Origin: Epiperipatus broadwayi
Lineage: Eukaryota; Onychophora; Udeonychophora; Euonychophora; Peripatidae
Assembly: GCA_028023455.1 (NCBI GenBank)
Contig: JAQFVV010012405.1
Span: 6,161,334 to 6,225,333 of the forward strand
Direction: 5' to 3'
Length of the DNA stretch: 64,000 nucleotides
Notes under the pieces: generated by a model
Database searches by the model: none
What the model was told of the DNA's origin: nothing
The model's input: only the letters and a program-made list of their open reading frames with translations
Shown here: positions 35,142 to 46,919 of the stretch, piece by piece
Position numbering within the stretch: position 1 is the first letter of the stretch
Layout of the letters: the number at the start of each line of letters is the position of its first letter
Made by a program: the position numbers and the translations under genes

Positions 35142-35826
35142 AGCCAATAAACATCACATGATCACCATTTCTTATGCTTGCTTATAACTGTTATTAAAAC
35201 AGGCAAAACTCTCTATACGTATTACCACTCAATGCAAGCCAGAGTAATCAATGGATGCCAGAAGGCTTGTGCATAAACTCCCCATCTAGTGCCTACTTAT
35301 CCATTATCTCCAGACTAGTTTCTGGCTGTGGCATTGAGTGGCAATACATATAGAGAGTTTTGCCTGTTTTAATAACAGTTATAAGCAAGCATAAGAAATG
35401 GTGATCATGTGATGTTTATTGGCTTAAAACCAATCCTGCCTAATAGGATAGTGGTGGCTATGGTTATTAAAGAACCAAAGTCACCAAAGTGTATAGGTAT
35501 TGAACTGAGTTCAGACCTATATGACTATATAAGCTAATGAGGTTGGATTGGAAAATATTATAATGTTTTCAATTTAAGACTCATAGTATTGTAGTTAAGT
35601 AGAGATAAAAAGTGGCTGGAGGAGGATTGCATTAGATCCTATCTAGGTGCCATGCTCTCAGATCCAAAGCTCCTCACTGATGAAGGCCACAAACCAGAAA
35701 TTAGTTTGGAGATATTGGATGAGTAGGCACTAGATGGGGATTTTATGTACAAGCCTTCTGGGCATCCATTGATTACTCTGGCTTGCATTGAGTGGCAATA
35801 TGTATGGAGAGTTTTTGCCTGTTTTT
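35142..35826 (+). mobile_element. Foldback family A, copy A3, perfect 13-bp TSD
   Basis: Layout: a compact inverted repeat (35142-35428, both ends CCAATAAACATCACATGATC), then a second right-hand unit (to 35826) with ACTGAGTTCAG, the motif CTGATGAAGGCCACAAACCA-GAAATTAG and a terminal AGAGTTTTTGCCTGTTTTT. It is flanked by ATTTTGGGCTTTA at 35129-35141 and 35827-35839, a perfect 13-base direct repeat. The whole 685 bp therefore inserted as one unit. Non-coding. Confidence 0.85.
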
Positions 35827-35839
35827 ATTTTGGGCTTTA

Positions 35840-36884
35840 GTATATATAGTGAAGTCAATCATTTTGAAATAGTGAAATTATTTTTTTTGATTGCAAGGAC
35901 TATTGAATTACAATAATAGTTTGTATCAGAAGAGACATCTTAGGCAGAGCTCTATAAAGAGTAGGAAGTGTACTTATGTCATTGATTACATAGAGGCCCT
36001 TCATATTCAATAATATATTTTTCAGGTCATATTATGGTCACCAAAATTTATGTATAATACTAAACCATATGTGCTTTTTAACATATGCATATATATATAT
36101 GATCAATAGATAGCATTTTACCAAAAACACAGACCAAGCTTACGTTTGTTTACATCAAATTTATAAATGTGCATATTTCTATACAAAAATGAAGTTAAGC
36201 CAGAGAGTTTGTGGTTAGTTGGTGAATTGGAGAGGGGGTGGGAGTGTCCTCTAACTTCAAGAGGTTTGATGAGCATCTTATAATTAAGATGTGTGTGCTC
36301 TCGCTGAATGTGTATGTCTAGGTATTTAACTTGTTTATGGCTGTATTCATTCTATTTACAAAATGTCTATGAATATGAGGGTTCTGACCCTTGAAAGTGC
36401 TTAGCCACTTAATTAAATATATATATTAAAATAAAATATTTTATCTTCAGCTTTGTGTGCTTGTGCGTGTTAGCGCATTTTATATTTTACAATTATAATT
36501 ATAAATGTGGTTAAATTGAATAATCATTAACATAAATGTTCTCTTTGTCAGATATATAAATGTTTTATTAAGTTTTATAATAATAATGTTTAATAGGAGG
36601 AATAAATTTCAACAGGTCCAACCTATTTTCCCTTTTTTTTCTGTTGTCGCAGTTTTTCCTAAAAGATATGATAAAGGCCAGACATGTACATTTTTTAAAC
36701 ATAATAGTCTACTTGTTATAGACTTTCTAATATTAATGTTACTAAATTCTAAATCTTAAAAATCGTACTGAATTATAAGATGTTGGGTTTTGACTTTTCT
36801 AATTTTATCCAAAACATTTTATGCCATTTGATTGGTAATCCTGTTTCTATTACTTATCTGCTAATGATAGAATTTTCCTAATGA
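35840..36884. other. Spacer
   Basis: A more balanced patch (36190-36420) is unrecognised. No gene seen. Confidence 0.4.
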
Positions 36885-38450
36885 CTTTGTTGAGAAAAAA
36901 ATCCAGTTGAGTTAATTGAACAATGTGAAATTATGATTTGCTTTTACTGGTTTTGATTGTATCATGCTAATCATCTGGTGGAAAAATGTTAGATTTTTTT
37001 TTTTTTTTTTGCATATGACTTGATAATGACAAAAATGGAATCATTAGGCATATAACTATATCCACTCACCAAACATTTTATTTCAAATGATTCAGGTCTT
37101 ATTTTTATATTTTGGACCAAGTTTTAATAAAAAAACAACCGTTTTGATATTTCTGTTTTGTCTGGTGCATGAATTCAAAGTGGTTATTATTTTTCCATGC
37201 TTTTTAGCATGTTAAGACTTTATATACATTATTGAACATGATGAAATTTCCTGAAATCTACCTTCATTTTTTGGTCAAATGAGCCCTGGCTTATATTTTT
37301 GTTGGAATTGTGGCAACTGAAGCTGTAAATGTATATATATATTTTTTATTATAAGCTACTGATGTAGGAAGTTTAAAAAAAAATAAAGCTCAAGTCTGTA
37401 CAAAAATTTATTTTGATGCTGCCATTCAATTTGCAACCATAAGACTATGTATCTGTTCAGTTTCTTGTAAACGACATTCCTTTTCAAGTTTTTCCATCCA
37501 AAATCCATTACTATTTGAAAACTGAATTCTTATTTGCAAAGAATAATAAGTTTGGCATATATCTTTATATGGTTGGGTGAAGTGTAGATTAAGTTTACTG
37601 GAGAATGCTTTGTAATAATATTTTTCCCCACTGGTATTATATCTTCTGTTTCACACTGCATGATATACAGCTCATACATTTTAATACCTAGGTCTATATT
37701 TAAATATGTTTATTTTGGATTGTGAGTTTTTGTGTAATGATTAACATGGGTAGGAAATGAGTTTGTGTGTTTTGTAACACGTATCATCCATTTTATTTCT
37801 TGGAATATGTTGACCCTAATGTTTATTTAAAGATGGAACTTGTTCTTTACAATACCTGATGCATATTCATTTATCACTTATCTCATAAGTATCCTTAAAA
37901 TATTTTATGCAGACAGTAATATTTTTGTCCACATTTTAAAAAGTAATATGTAAAAGAACATGATTTGGGTTTTCACTGCTATCCTTTGGATGCTAGATGT
38001 CAACTTTTTTATTTTCTTAATTTTAATACAACTTTTTATAAAAATGTTTGTTCACATTGACTGCCTACCCTCATGGCTTCTTCTTTTTCATTAGAAGTAT
38101 AATTCTTTCACTACATTTCTAATATTATAGCTACAAATATTTTTATAAATATTATTTTTTCCTTCCTCTGTGTTTCAGATCTTTTATTCTTTTATGCTTT
38201 TGGCTATTTCAGACTCATTTGGCATGATTAAAATTTTTTTGCATCCAATTGAATTATCTGTTGAAATATTTACAGTTATAATCAGATAAAAAATCCAAAC
38301 AAATATGTAAGGGTTTTCTTGAACCTGGTTTTCTAACAATAAATTGTATTGAAGAACTATTTGATTCATCATTTTCCACATCCAAATAATTATTATTAAT
38401 CTTGTCCATCTTGATATAATCATATAATTTTTTTGAAAAATAATTGACAT
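36885..38450 (-). pseudogene. Decayed transposase-like gene (DUF7869 type)
   Basis: Minus-strand blocks in order: RKPGSRKPLHICLDFLSDYN (about 38330); HYTKTHNPK and YLNIDLGIKMYELYIMQCET with EDIIPVGK (about 37600-37750); NSCTRQNRNIKTVVFLLKLG (about 37110-37170, in place of the usual SDSCxGQNRN signature); then EIKCLVSGYSYMPNDSIF and IIKSYAKKKKK (about 36990-37070). The pairs HY-x(n)-YL-x(4)-I-x-MY-LY-x-x-C, GQNRNIK and LVSGHSY-PND mark a protein family widespread in invertebrates and annotated DUF7869. I think it is a DDE-type transposase, but that assignment is from memory. Stops and frameshifts separate the blocks. It is not functional. No TIRs were identified. Confidence 0.7.
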
Positions 38451-39204
38451 AAATTAAAATAAATTTTAATAATCCAAAAATATTAGTTGTTGCAGCAGTT
38501 AGATTGTAATTGATTGATTATTAGTATTTTTCTTATGATGAGCTATTATTATCTAATATATATCATTGTATTAAAAATTACTTAACTAAATTCTTATAAA
38601 CATTTGAATTGTATTATCACAATAATTTACATTAGAGGACAGGGTTAATCACATTGGCTTCTGAAATTATTTATTATTTGATGGCCAGATAAATTTTGTC
38701 ATTTAGAGATGTTAAGCTTAATATTTAAGAAAATCTATTTTGAATATAAAAAATTAAGAATTAGTAGTCTATTAACACTAAAATTTTAAAAAAGTTCAAA
38801 CAGTGAAGTTAATCAATTTGGCTTGTGAATGGCTCTTTTTTTTTACCTTTTTTTATTACTGAAGAAGCCTATTACAGCAAATCAACAAAATTGACCAATC
38901 ACAATTTTTTTTTCTTCAGGTAGAACTTGATCTAGAAACTTTTATCTTTTGGGTGTCTTCATTTCATCACCATATTAAACCACACAGGTTATTTTAATGT
39001 AAAAGTGAGAATTGTTTTGGATTACAAAAAGAAATTTTTAAAAAAATATTTAGTTTTTCAAATTTCAAAAACATGGCAATTGTTTGGATAAAGTTTTTAG
39101 TTGTTTTTATAAAGTAAAATTGCTATATGTATGACATAATTTCATGTCCCACTTTCCTTCACAGATAATCCATGGATAGTACCAACCTCTTTTAAGTTTT
39201 TAAT
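38451..39204. other. Spacer with a possible decayed motif copy
   Basis: CTGAAGAAGCCTATTACAGC-AAATCAAC at about 38869-38896 resembles the B-type motif, but its hairpin is weak. Otherwise AT-rich. Confidence 0.35.
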
Positions 39205-39690
39205 ATATACTTATATACATGTAAATTTATTAAAATCAATCAACACAGACAATATCAATAACAATTAACAATCTCATTCTGTTATCAAAGCAATCTTTTT
39301 TTAATAATAAAGGTATAAACTCACTTTTATTTATGGTCTTATATATTTATATAGACTCTAAAGATTGCAACTTGACCAGAGACAGTGAAATTATTGATAT
39401 AAAGTAGTTTAAATGCTTCTCATTAAACACGTGAATATAACCTGTTTTGGATGTAAAATAACAAATAGTCAATTATAACTTTCAAACTGCACTCCTACAA
39501 AATACTCCTTAAATAATAAAGTTAATAATGTTCAAAACCAGATATATTTATAAATGTAAATTCATTGAAAGCAATCAACATTTAGAGAATACTAATATCA
39601 AAATCAAATAACAATCTCAATCTGTTGTCAAGACAACCTCTTTTTAATAATGAAGAGAAAAATCCGCCTTTATTTATCGCCTAATGTATG
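39205..39690. repeat. Old direct duplication, spacing about 340 bp
   Basis: Segments 39210-39335 and 39552-39690 share ATGTAAATTYATT-AAA-CAATCAACA, AACAATCTCAWTCTGTTRTC and CTTTTTTTAATAAT-AAG, then CTTTTATTTAT. Spacing is about 340 bases. Non-coding. Confidence 0.6.
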
Positions 39691-41825
39691 CATAACTATA
39701 ATATAAATTAATTTAAAAATGTTAAAACATTAACAAAAATAATTAACAAATATAAATATATCTTATATGTATATATAAAGTATTATGTATGGACATTTTA
39801 AGAGTATTATAATACTTACTATTTTTAAAATATATCTGACTTTTTTATACGTGAATATAATCGAACAAAGAGATATAGTAATTTTTTTTTTTCCATTTTG
39901 AACTTTTTCATTATATTCCCATATTCCTTGAGGCAAATTGCTATATTATTCTCTATGCTTTACATGTAAAATTATGACATATAAACTTATTAAATATTAT
40001 ATACGAAAATGAAAAAATAAATAAATAAAGGCAAGTTTATAAAGTAATGCAATATCAAATAAATGTTGATCTGATAAAAACAATCAAATTTTAAAAAAAT
40101 ATAGAAGAAAAAATATGTTAATGGAATAAATTTTAACACCAGAATGTTTTAAAAATTAAGCACATATTAAGATAAAAAAATAAAATTATTAATTCTTTTT
40201 TTCTATATAATGATAAAAATTGCTGAAAATAAAATACAAAAACAAGTAATATCTAAATGATATTAAATTGGTGACCTATAATTTCAAGAAGAATGACTGT
40301 TTGTAAAAGATGTAGCAGAATATAATATTTTGTAACCAAGGACACCAATGACTTCCAAGTGATTTATAGAATTACATGTTTTTTATATATTAAGTTCTAT
40401 TTTTTCATTCTATACACATTTCCAGTGAATTTTCACAAATACTATAATTGTAATAAGTTTCAGACTTTTAATACTAAGTAAAGTTTGATATTCATTAAAT
40501 AAAGTAGTGTTTTACTGATGTGTGGTTATATATATATAAATCACAAAATTGCTATATATTAATTATTATTATTTTTATTAACTGATATATAGAATTATTT
40601 TTCTACATTATTCATATTTAAAATATATAACGAAAGTAAAGACGGTGAAATAGATAAAATATCTAACATTAAGAAAAATTTTTAGAAATGTAAATTTCAT
40701 TTTTTAATTATTGGCAAATTGTTTAATTTTTCTTTTACTACATTTTTGTTTGACTACATACAATGAATTGTATATTTAATCATCTTATACTTAGTGAATA
40801 TATAGATTAAATATTTTTCTATTTGTTTGATAGAAAATAAAAATAAAATTGAATTAGTATACCATTAAATAGTTGTGTTAATAATCCCATTTATTTTTTT
40901 GAGTTATAAACCCTCTATTAACCATAGATATAGCAATATGTTTTTTTAATATTCATTTTTTTAAAGGAATAATACACAGTAATGGAAATTTTAATAAAAA
41001 TGCCTGCAACTTAATGCTGTGTTCAAAATTATCAATCACTTCAAAATATACTCTATTTCTCTTAATGGATTTCTTACACTCTCCCTAGTAAATGAAGTAA
41101 AGTCCATTAGCAAATCATAAGAAAAAAAAATTACATAAAAAAATCTAGATTGCTATGAGTGATTTGTGCAATAAATAAATAAAAAAAGTTTACTATTTGA
41201 CTCTGTTGGAAACTTATGTACATCTCTCTCCCTTCTTATTAAATCATTTTAGGAAATTTTTTTAAAAAAAAAAAAACTTTCTCAACATTTTTATATATAT
41301 ATATGCTAATATTAATGTTGAGTATGTATATAATACTAGCCTGTGGCATAACTTCACATTCGAGACATGAAAATCAGAATTCTAAGTGACTCCTTATGTA
41401 TATTATTTCAAATTAACTATTTAGGCTTTAACAAACTATTAAAAATTATTACTATTATCAAAAAACAAATTAGACAAATCCAACACAAAATTGATAATGA
41501 AATCATTTCTTATAATTATGTGTTTATATTATATCAAAAAATAACTATTACATTTAAAAGGTATTTGTACTACTGTATTCATAATTTTTAGACATAGCAA
41601 TTTTTTTATATTATATTTTATATACCTGATGGTATATAAAAAGGACAACTGTAATCAGATTTTTAATTGTTTCACAATTGTTGTATTTTAATTCAGGCAA
41701 CGTTACATAGCAAATGATCCACTTTTCACACATTAAGTTTTTGCAATGTATAAATTTATTCAACTCCATCATTTTGAACAACTAATAATTTTTATTTGAG
41801 ATGTGGTCAGAAAAATTATATATTT
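39691..41825. other. Long AT-rich spacer
   Basis: One of the most AT-rich parts of the window. The 74-residue frame at 41367-41591 is low-complexity Ile/Lys/Tyr and unsupported. No repeat family assigned. Confidence 0.45.
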
Positions 41826-42360
41826 GTGCCCAGGGCCAATCAGAGGGGGGGGCAGGAGAGCCTCAACTTAGCAACTTAATATTTTAAACAAAAATATAGG
41901 AGAGGGCAAAGTGATGTCACAGCTTGTAGAACAGCCTTAATTTTACAGTTAAATTCCCCAAAAAAAATATTCGAGAAAAACTTTTCCAAGCAAGCATACT
42001 ATGAGTTGAAAACATAAGCCAGTTTAGGAATGAGGTGCCAATTTGATGACTCTGCGATGAAAGCGATTGCAACACTTGGTAACCAGCAGAACTAATAATC
42101 TCAGACTCCTGTCAGATATTTTTGTGCTGTGTTTTACAATACTAACAGTGCTAGAGTGAATCTACCCCATCAAAGTGCTATCTGGATCTAATCTGCTTGC
42201 TCATTTCTGTGACTCATAACTAACTGCTTGTGGAGTCCTGTTTTCAGCCCTGTAAATATAAACTCTCATTTCATGTCTCTCCCCACATTCTTATTTTAAA
42301 TTTTGAAGGGCCTCTAAAATATTAGTTGCCATGGACCTCACATTTTCTCTGAAAGGCTTT
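41826..42360. other. More balanced patch, possible diverged DNA transposon
   Basis: It starts with GCCCAGGGCCAATCAGAGGG and a G run, and ends near AAGGGCCTCTAAAATATTAG then GCCATGGACC. A weak inverted similarity (GCC-x-TCAGAG at both ends) hints at terminal repeats. Frames are closed throughout. Identity unknown. Confidence 0.3.
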
Positions 42361-42499
42361 GTTTGTGCCATTATCTTAATATTATATACATCAAATCATA
42401 TTTAATATAGAGAAGGGAAATAAATTTTCGGTCATGCATTTTTTATGGATTTACACCCACTCACCCACCTTTTGCTTACTGTGTTAAATAGGTTAAAGC

Positions 42500-42860
42500 T
42501 CTGATTCAGCACAGTAAGCAAAATATTGGGTGTGAGTTAATTTATGATAATAGCAAGGAAAGTAATTTGCTATTTAAGGTTAAAACAGGCTCTTTAGCAA
42601 CAAAGGAGTATATACATAAATGGAAAAATATGGGTGATTTAGTTTGCAAATTGTGTAAGGAAGACAGAAAATATTAGGCATCAGTTAATTGAATGTAAAT
42701 ACCTGAAAGCAGGAAGGGTACAAATAATGAAATTGTGGAAGCATAAATATAAACAAAGTGATTATATAAAAAGTGGGTTATTGCTTTTTATGCTGGGTTT
42801 GGGAAAGGATAAGGGGGATTTAGATATAAAGGTTATGGAGTTGACAAAAATTATTTTGTT
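42500..42860 (+). pseudogene. LINE C-terminal relic with CCHC knuckle
   Basis: The plus-strand frame reads FKVKTGSLATKEYIHKWKNM and GDLVCKLCKEDRK, then after a frameshift RHQLIECKYLKAGRVQIMKL, WKHKYKQSDYIKSG and ELTKIILLKWDGAR. C-x2-C (about 42645-42656) followed by H-x4-C across the frameshift is the zinc knuckle found after the reverse transcriptase in several LINE clades, and F-x(2)-KTGSLATKEYIHK corresponds to the F-LRTGH-LREHL segment before it. The minus-strand frame over the same bases (42762-42995) is incidental. Confidence 0.6.
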
Positions 42861-43649
42861 GAAATGGGATGGGGCAAGATAGAGAAGAATATGGGAAAAC
42901 TTAGGGTAGGGAATGGCATGGGAAAGTAAGATGGCCAATATGTTTCCCTGGCCATAGTGGCTGAAAATTCCTGACTCTGTATAAGGAGAAGTCACAGTGC
43001 ATCACGTCATATTAACATCACCTGTTTTAAGCAATTTGTGAATGTGGAGATAAAGATGAAACATTTTCTAGCATTGAGTGACATATGTCACCACTGATGA
43101 TTTTAATGTTCCTTTGGCTTTAATTCACTCACTTGTGGCTGTCTTTAACATTCAATTGCCACTTTTCTATAATCTTATTGATTTTTAATCTAAAAACCAC
43201 CTCAAGGTATCAATATTAAAGATAAATTTATTTACAAATGAACTGGCACTACTCTATAAATGATGTCACTGAGTAGTATTTTTTTGTTTCAGTTTGCCAA
43301 ATGGGAGCTTGCAAGTGTATCCATTTTTTTTCTTAGATTTCAAAAATGAAAATGTATAATTTTCATAATTTTTTTTTATATTTATGATTATTTTTACAAA
43401 ATTTTTGTGTACTATTTATTTTCTTAAAACATAACGTAATTGGATTTAAATGCTATTTAAAAGTATTTTTTTGAAAAAGGTAAATAAAAAAAATCAATAA
43501 TATATAGTCGCATCATGAAAAGCAGTCCTTTTACATTTATTTACTTTTATTTTTTTAAAATTGTAAATAGTATTTTAGAATTTAAATAGAATTTTATTAG
43601 ATTCAAGTAGTCTGAACAATAATTTGTTCTAACTTTACAAACTAAGTTA
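42861..43649. other. Spacer
   Basis: No gene or repeat supported. Confidence 0.4.
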
Positions 43650-44330
43650 AAATGATACTTGTGAGTTTTCCTGTAAATCAAGATGGCAGCCTGTATTTTT
43701 GATAAATATACAGTTTTGTGGGCCTATAATCTATCGAAGAGGTATTAGTTGTTAAATTAAAACAAAATTAATAAATTGATTGGTAAATTTTAAAAAAGGA
43801 ATAAATTCTGATACATTTCATTAAGAAGCTTTATTTCATTTTTTTACTTATAACATGAGAAGCAATGAGATGCTCTTAGCATTGTCAGCTAATTTCTTTT
43901 GGTCAACAATTAAAATTGTCATAATAACAAAAATTTGGAACCTTTCTGTCACAGAACATGATATAGCAGATTATTTCCAAAGTACAGGATCTTGTCCTCA
44001 TGAAAAGTGTGCATTAATGGTCGCAAGATGATTGCATGTGGCTAACATGAATAAAGAATAAATATTGTATTTATATATACATTTTTACTTTTATGTTAAT
44101 AAGTTAATCCAAAAAAAAAAAAAAAAGAGTATAAATTGTAAATATAGTTTCTAATTTTTCCACAATAATTTCTTTTTTAAAATAACATTAATAAAAAATA
44201 AAATGTAAATATTAAATATATTTTCTAGAAGACATTTTTTTGTAAACATTTTTTGGGGGCACCTGAAACTGTAGATTTATCAAAAATACAGACTGCCATC
44301 TTGGTTTAATGGAAAACTTGCAATAATTTC
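43650..44330. mobile_element. Family D long inverted-repeat element, copy D2
   Basis: The arms 43650-43725 and 44255-44330 share AAGTTTTCC, AAACCAAGATGGCAG-CTGTATTTTTGATAAAT and TACAGTTT. The interior AAAATTTGGAACCTTTCTGT and the AAGTACAGGATCTTGTCCTC region align with D1 (31066-31200). About 680 bp, non-coding. The matching interior between arms of moderate similarity confirms a real family, not a chance palindrome. Confidence 0.75.
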
Positions 44331-44544
44331 TAAGAGAAATATGGTAATCATCCAATAAGAAAAATTTTATTGTTTACTATAAATCTTATTGTATGTTTTA
44401 ATTTAATTTTTTTATTATTATCTGCAAAGCTGAAATATTTTAAAGAATAATTTTCATTTGTTCATGTATATTTCTAACAAATAATTCAAGATTTCTGAAA
44501 ATGTAATAAAGAATAAAGACATATTTGATGAAATAAAAAATTCT

Positions 44545-45066
44545 CAAGGTGAATCTTCAGGCCCTCCCAACTAATCACTTCCTGGCTACCCAAAGAGGTT
44601 TCTCCAGGGTAGACCCTATCTGCCTTCTCTGTAGAGAGATGAAGAAACTACTAAACACCTCCTCAGTCACTGTCAAATAGTCCAGCCCATTAGAAACTTA
44701 TGAAACCTGTTATCACTAAGAAATAAATCTGGCATTGACATTCTGACTGACTACATCAATGAGAGTCTTCCCAAAAATTAGGATTACTACATTTCTCTTA
44801 TTTGTGATTTGGACCACCAGATGCTCAATTTTATTTGCCCAATCTGGTATAAACATCCTAGACATCTTCTTTCATAAAACTGCCAAAATCAAAGAAAGAG
44901 ATAAAAAATTACACCAAATAGGAACCTTTGAAGATACATGGGAGCTGTTCTCAACTCCTACCATACTACATACTCCTTCCTTATCTGGACTCTACCCTGC
45001 AACTCTACATCATCTCAACTTACAAGGTCCATCACTCAGTGGCAATGTGAATATATCAATAGATAA
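44545..45066 (+). pseudogene. LINE C-terminal relic with CCHC knuckle (second)
   Basis: The plus-strand frame reads LQALPTNHFLATQRGF, SRVDPICLLCRE, then with a one-base shift DEETTKHLLSHCQIVQPIRN, and then SGIDILTDYINESLP. Another open stretch runs to 45067: KIRITTFLLFVIWTTRCSIL, FAQSGINILD and DKKLHQIGTFEDTWELF. C-x2-C-x(n)-H-x4-C is the LINE knuckle. The downstream part has the hydrophobic IWTTR-x-SILF segment typical of the same proteins. It is longer and better kept than the relic at 42500. The two have different linkers, so they probably derive from different LINE lineages. Confidence 0.6.
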
Positions 45067-45448
45067 ATGAATAATTCACAACTTTTCACTAGTAGGTAGA
45101 CAAATGATCAATGCCCACTAGCAAGCAACCTGTTCCCTCAATTAAACATTATCTGAATTGCAGAATTCAAAAGCTCAATGAGCTGACTACTTGGGGATGC
45201 AGAACTATCATTACCAACCACACTGGAAAATCAACAAGAATGGACCTACCTAGTCTTTATACAATTGGCAAAAAGATTTAGGTTTAAATAAAACTTACAC
45301 AGCATTCAATCAGACTACAAATCACAATAAAATATACAATATATTGGTGGTGGAACAAAGACATAATTGATGTACATGTATACTAAAATAGGGCAAAATA
45401 ACAATACAACTTTGATGGAACTAAACAAAAATACCTAGTATTAAGTCT
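45067..45448. other. Probable 3' continuation of the LINE relic
   Basis: Composition stays more balanced and partly codon-like up to about 45300, but no motif is recognisable. It could be the 3' part or UTR of the preceding LINE copy. Confidence 0.3.
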
Positions 45449-45459
45449 AAACGATGCAA

Positions 45460-45571
45460 GCATTGTTAGCTGAGGGGTCAATGCAGCTGTCTTACAAGCA
45501 AGCAGTTGGTTGCAGACAGTTGTTGCAGGTTCGCCTTCCGGTTGATGCTATGACATATGAAAAGTAAAAAA
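45460..45571 (+). mobile_element. tRNA-derived SINE, copy 6
   Basis: GCATTGTTAGCTGAGGGG, GCTGTCTTACAAGCAAGCAG, GCAGGTTCGCCTTCCGG and TTGATGCTATGACATATG, then an A-rich tail. The 11-base TSD AAACGATGCAA (45449-45459) against AAACTATGCAA (45572-45582) has one mismatch. Confidence 0.85.
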
Positions 45572-45827
45572 AAACTATGCAATACAATGTATAAACTAAG
45601 GGTACAATAAAATCTTTTTTTTTTTTAAAAAAAGTTGGAAATTTATTCCAATCTGCCTCTAGGGTTTGATCAAAAAATATCAACTATTGAAAGGTTAACT
45701 AAATTTTTAATAAAATTAGAATTGGACTTAAAAATAAAAATTAGACGTAAGTAATTAATTCTATAAATATGTATTTATTCAAGCATACATATTCAGTTAT
45801 ACTTTTGCCTTTTCTTATATAATTACA

Positions 45828-46040
45828 AATCAGAATAATCGTTTTGAAAGTAAAAAAATAAGAAAAGCTTAAATTGGAATGTTTATACGGCTTAGTATAA
45901 TATGTTGTGCTTTCGATATCTCTGAAATGATATGATTATATTTTGTAGATATCAAAAGCATGCTCAGTATACTATACGAAACATATAAATATTCCAGTTT
46001 AAGCTTTTACTTTTTTGCTTTCAACCCGATTATTCTGAAA
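45828..46040. mobile_element. Inverted-repeat element I, arms about 95 bp
   Basis: The left (CAGAATAATCG, TTGAAAGTAAAAAAAT, AAAGCTTAAATTGGAATGTT, CGATATCTC) and right (complement of the same order) arms nearly meet at 45930-45945. MITE-like, non-coding. Confidence 0.75.
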
Positions 46041-46919
46041 TATACTTATTGCTAAACTGGAGATTATAAAGAAAGCTATCATTTATAAATCCAGCACAAT
46101 CATTATGCCATCTAGCGTCAAAGTTTAATATTATCAGAAGAAAGAATGAGCTAAATTTTCATCTGCCATCTAAGTTATTAAATAGACATTTGGATCAACT
46201 GCGATAATAATTCAATAATGAGCAGTAAATTGGTATCTTACTATTCCTATGTAGAGTTAATTGGCAAGTCTTATTAAATAAGTCTTTCTTTAATACTTCA
46301 TTATAAAAAAAGGTGTTAAAGAGCCTTTGCTCTCAGTGAGCTATGTAAATGTTGTATTTATCTTTTGAACTAGATTTTTTTTTTTTCTTAAACAATTTAT
46401 ATTAATCTATGTATTAACATGTAATCATTTTACAAATGAATTTATAGCTCTCTGTAATTCTCATTTTTACATAAGGACAATTATTATTCTTTTGGAAACT
46501 TGATTGTTTATAATATTTAATTAAGAAAAGAAATAAAAAATATTTTTAATATTATGCTTATTATATTCATTTTTGTATCTTGTTACTATATTTCCATTTT
46601 CTTTTAAAAAAAATTTCAGCATACAGTAGTGTTTGAAATCGTGATTACTAACTATATCAGCAATTTCAGTTATCCACAATGCAATGCATATATGAGAGAA
46701 TACACAAAAGAATTGTTCTCTGGAGGATGAGTTCACTGGAGTACATGATTCTTCCACTAGATACTTCTTAAAGGGACACTCCTTTTCAACCAGCTGATTG
46801 CTATTATTGAACAAAATTACATTGCATTATAGTAAATGTTTTTGTTAAGTGTGTCTTGATTATTTTTTGATTTTTTTGTAATAGCTGAAAAGTTGGAATA
46901 ATGAAAACATTTCTGCTAG
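46041..46919. other. Spacer
   Basis: The 97-residue minus-strand frame at 46521-46814 has a more protein-like first half but matches no family I know. I leave it unassigned. Confidence 0.35.

Noticed and set aside
46521-46814. 97-residue minus-strand frame as a host exon
   Set aside because: No recognisable domain, and the C-terminal half is low-complexity. Lying next to a mariner relic, it is more likely chance or unrelated debris.
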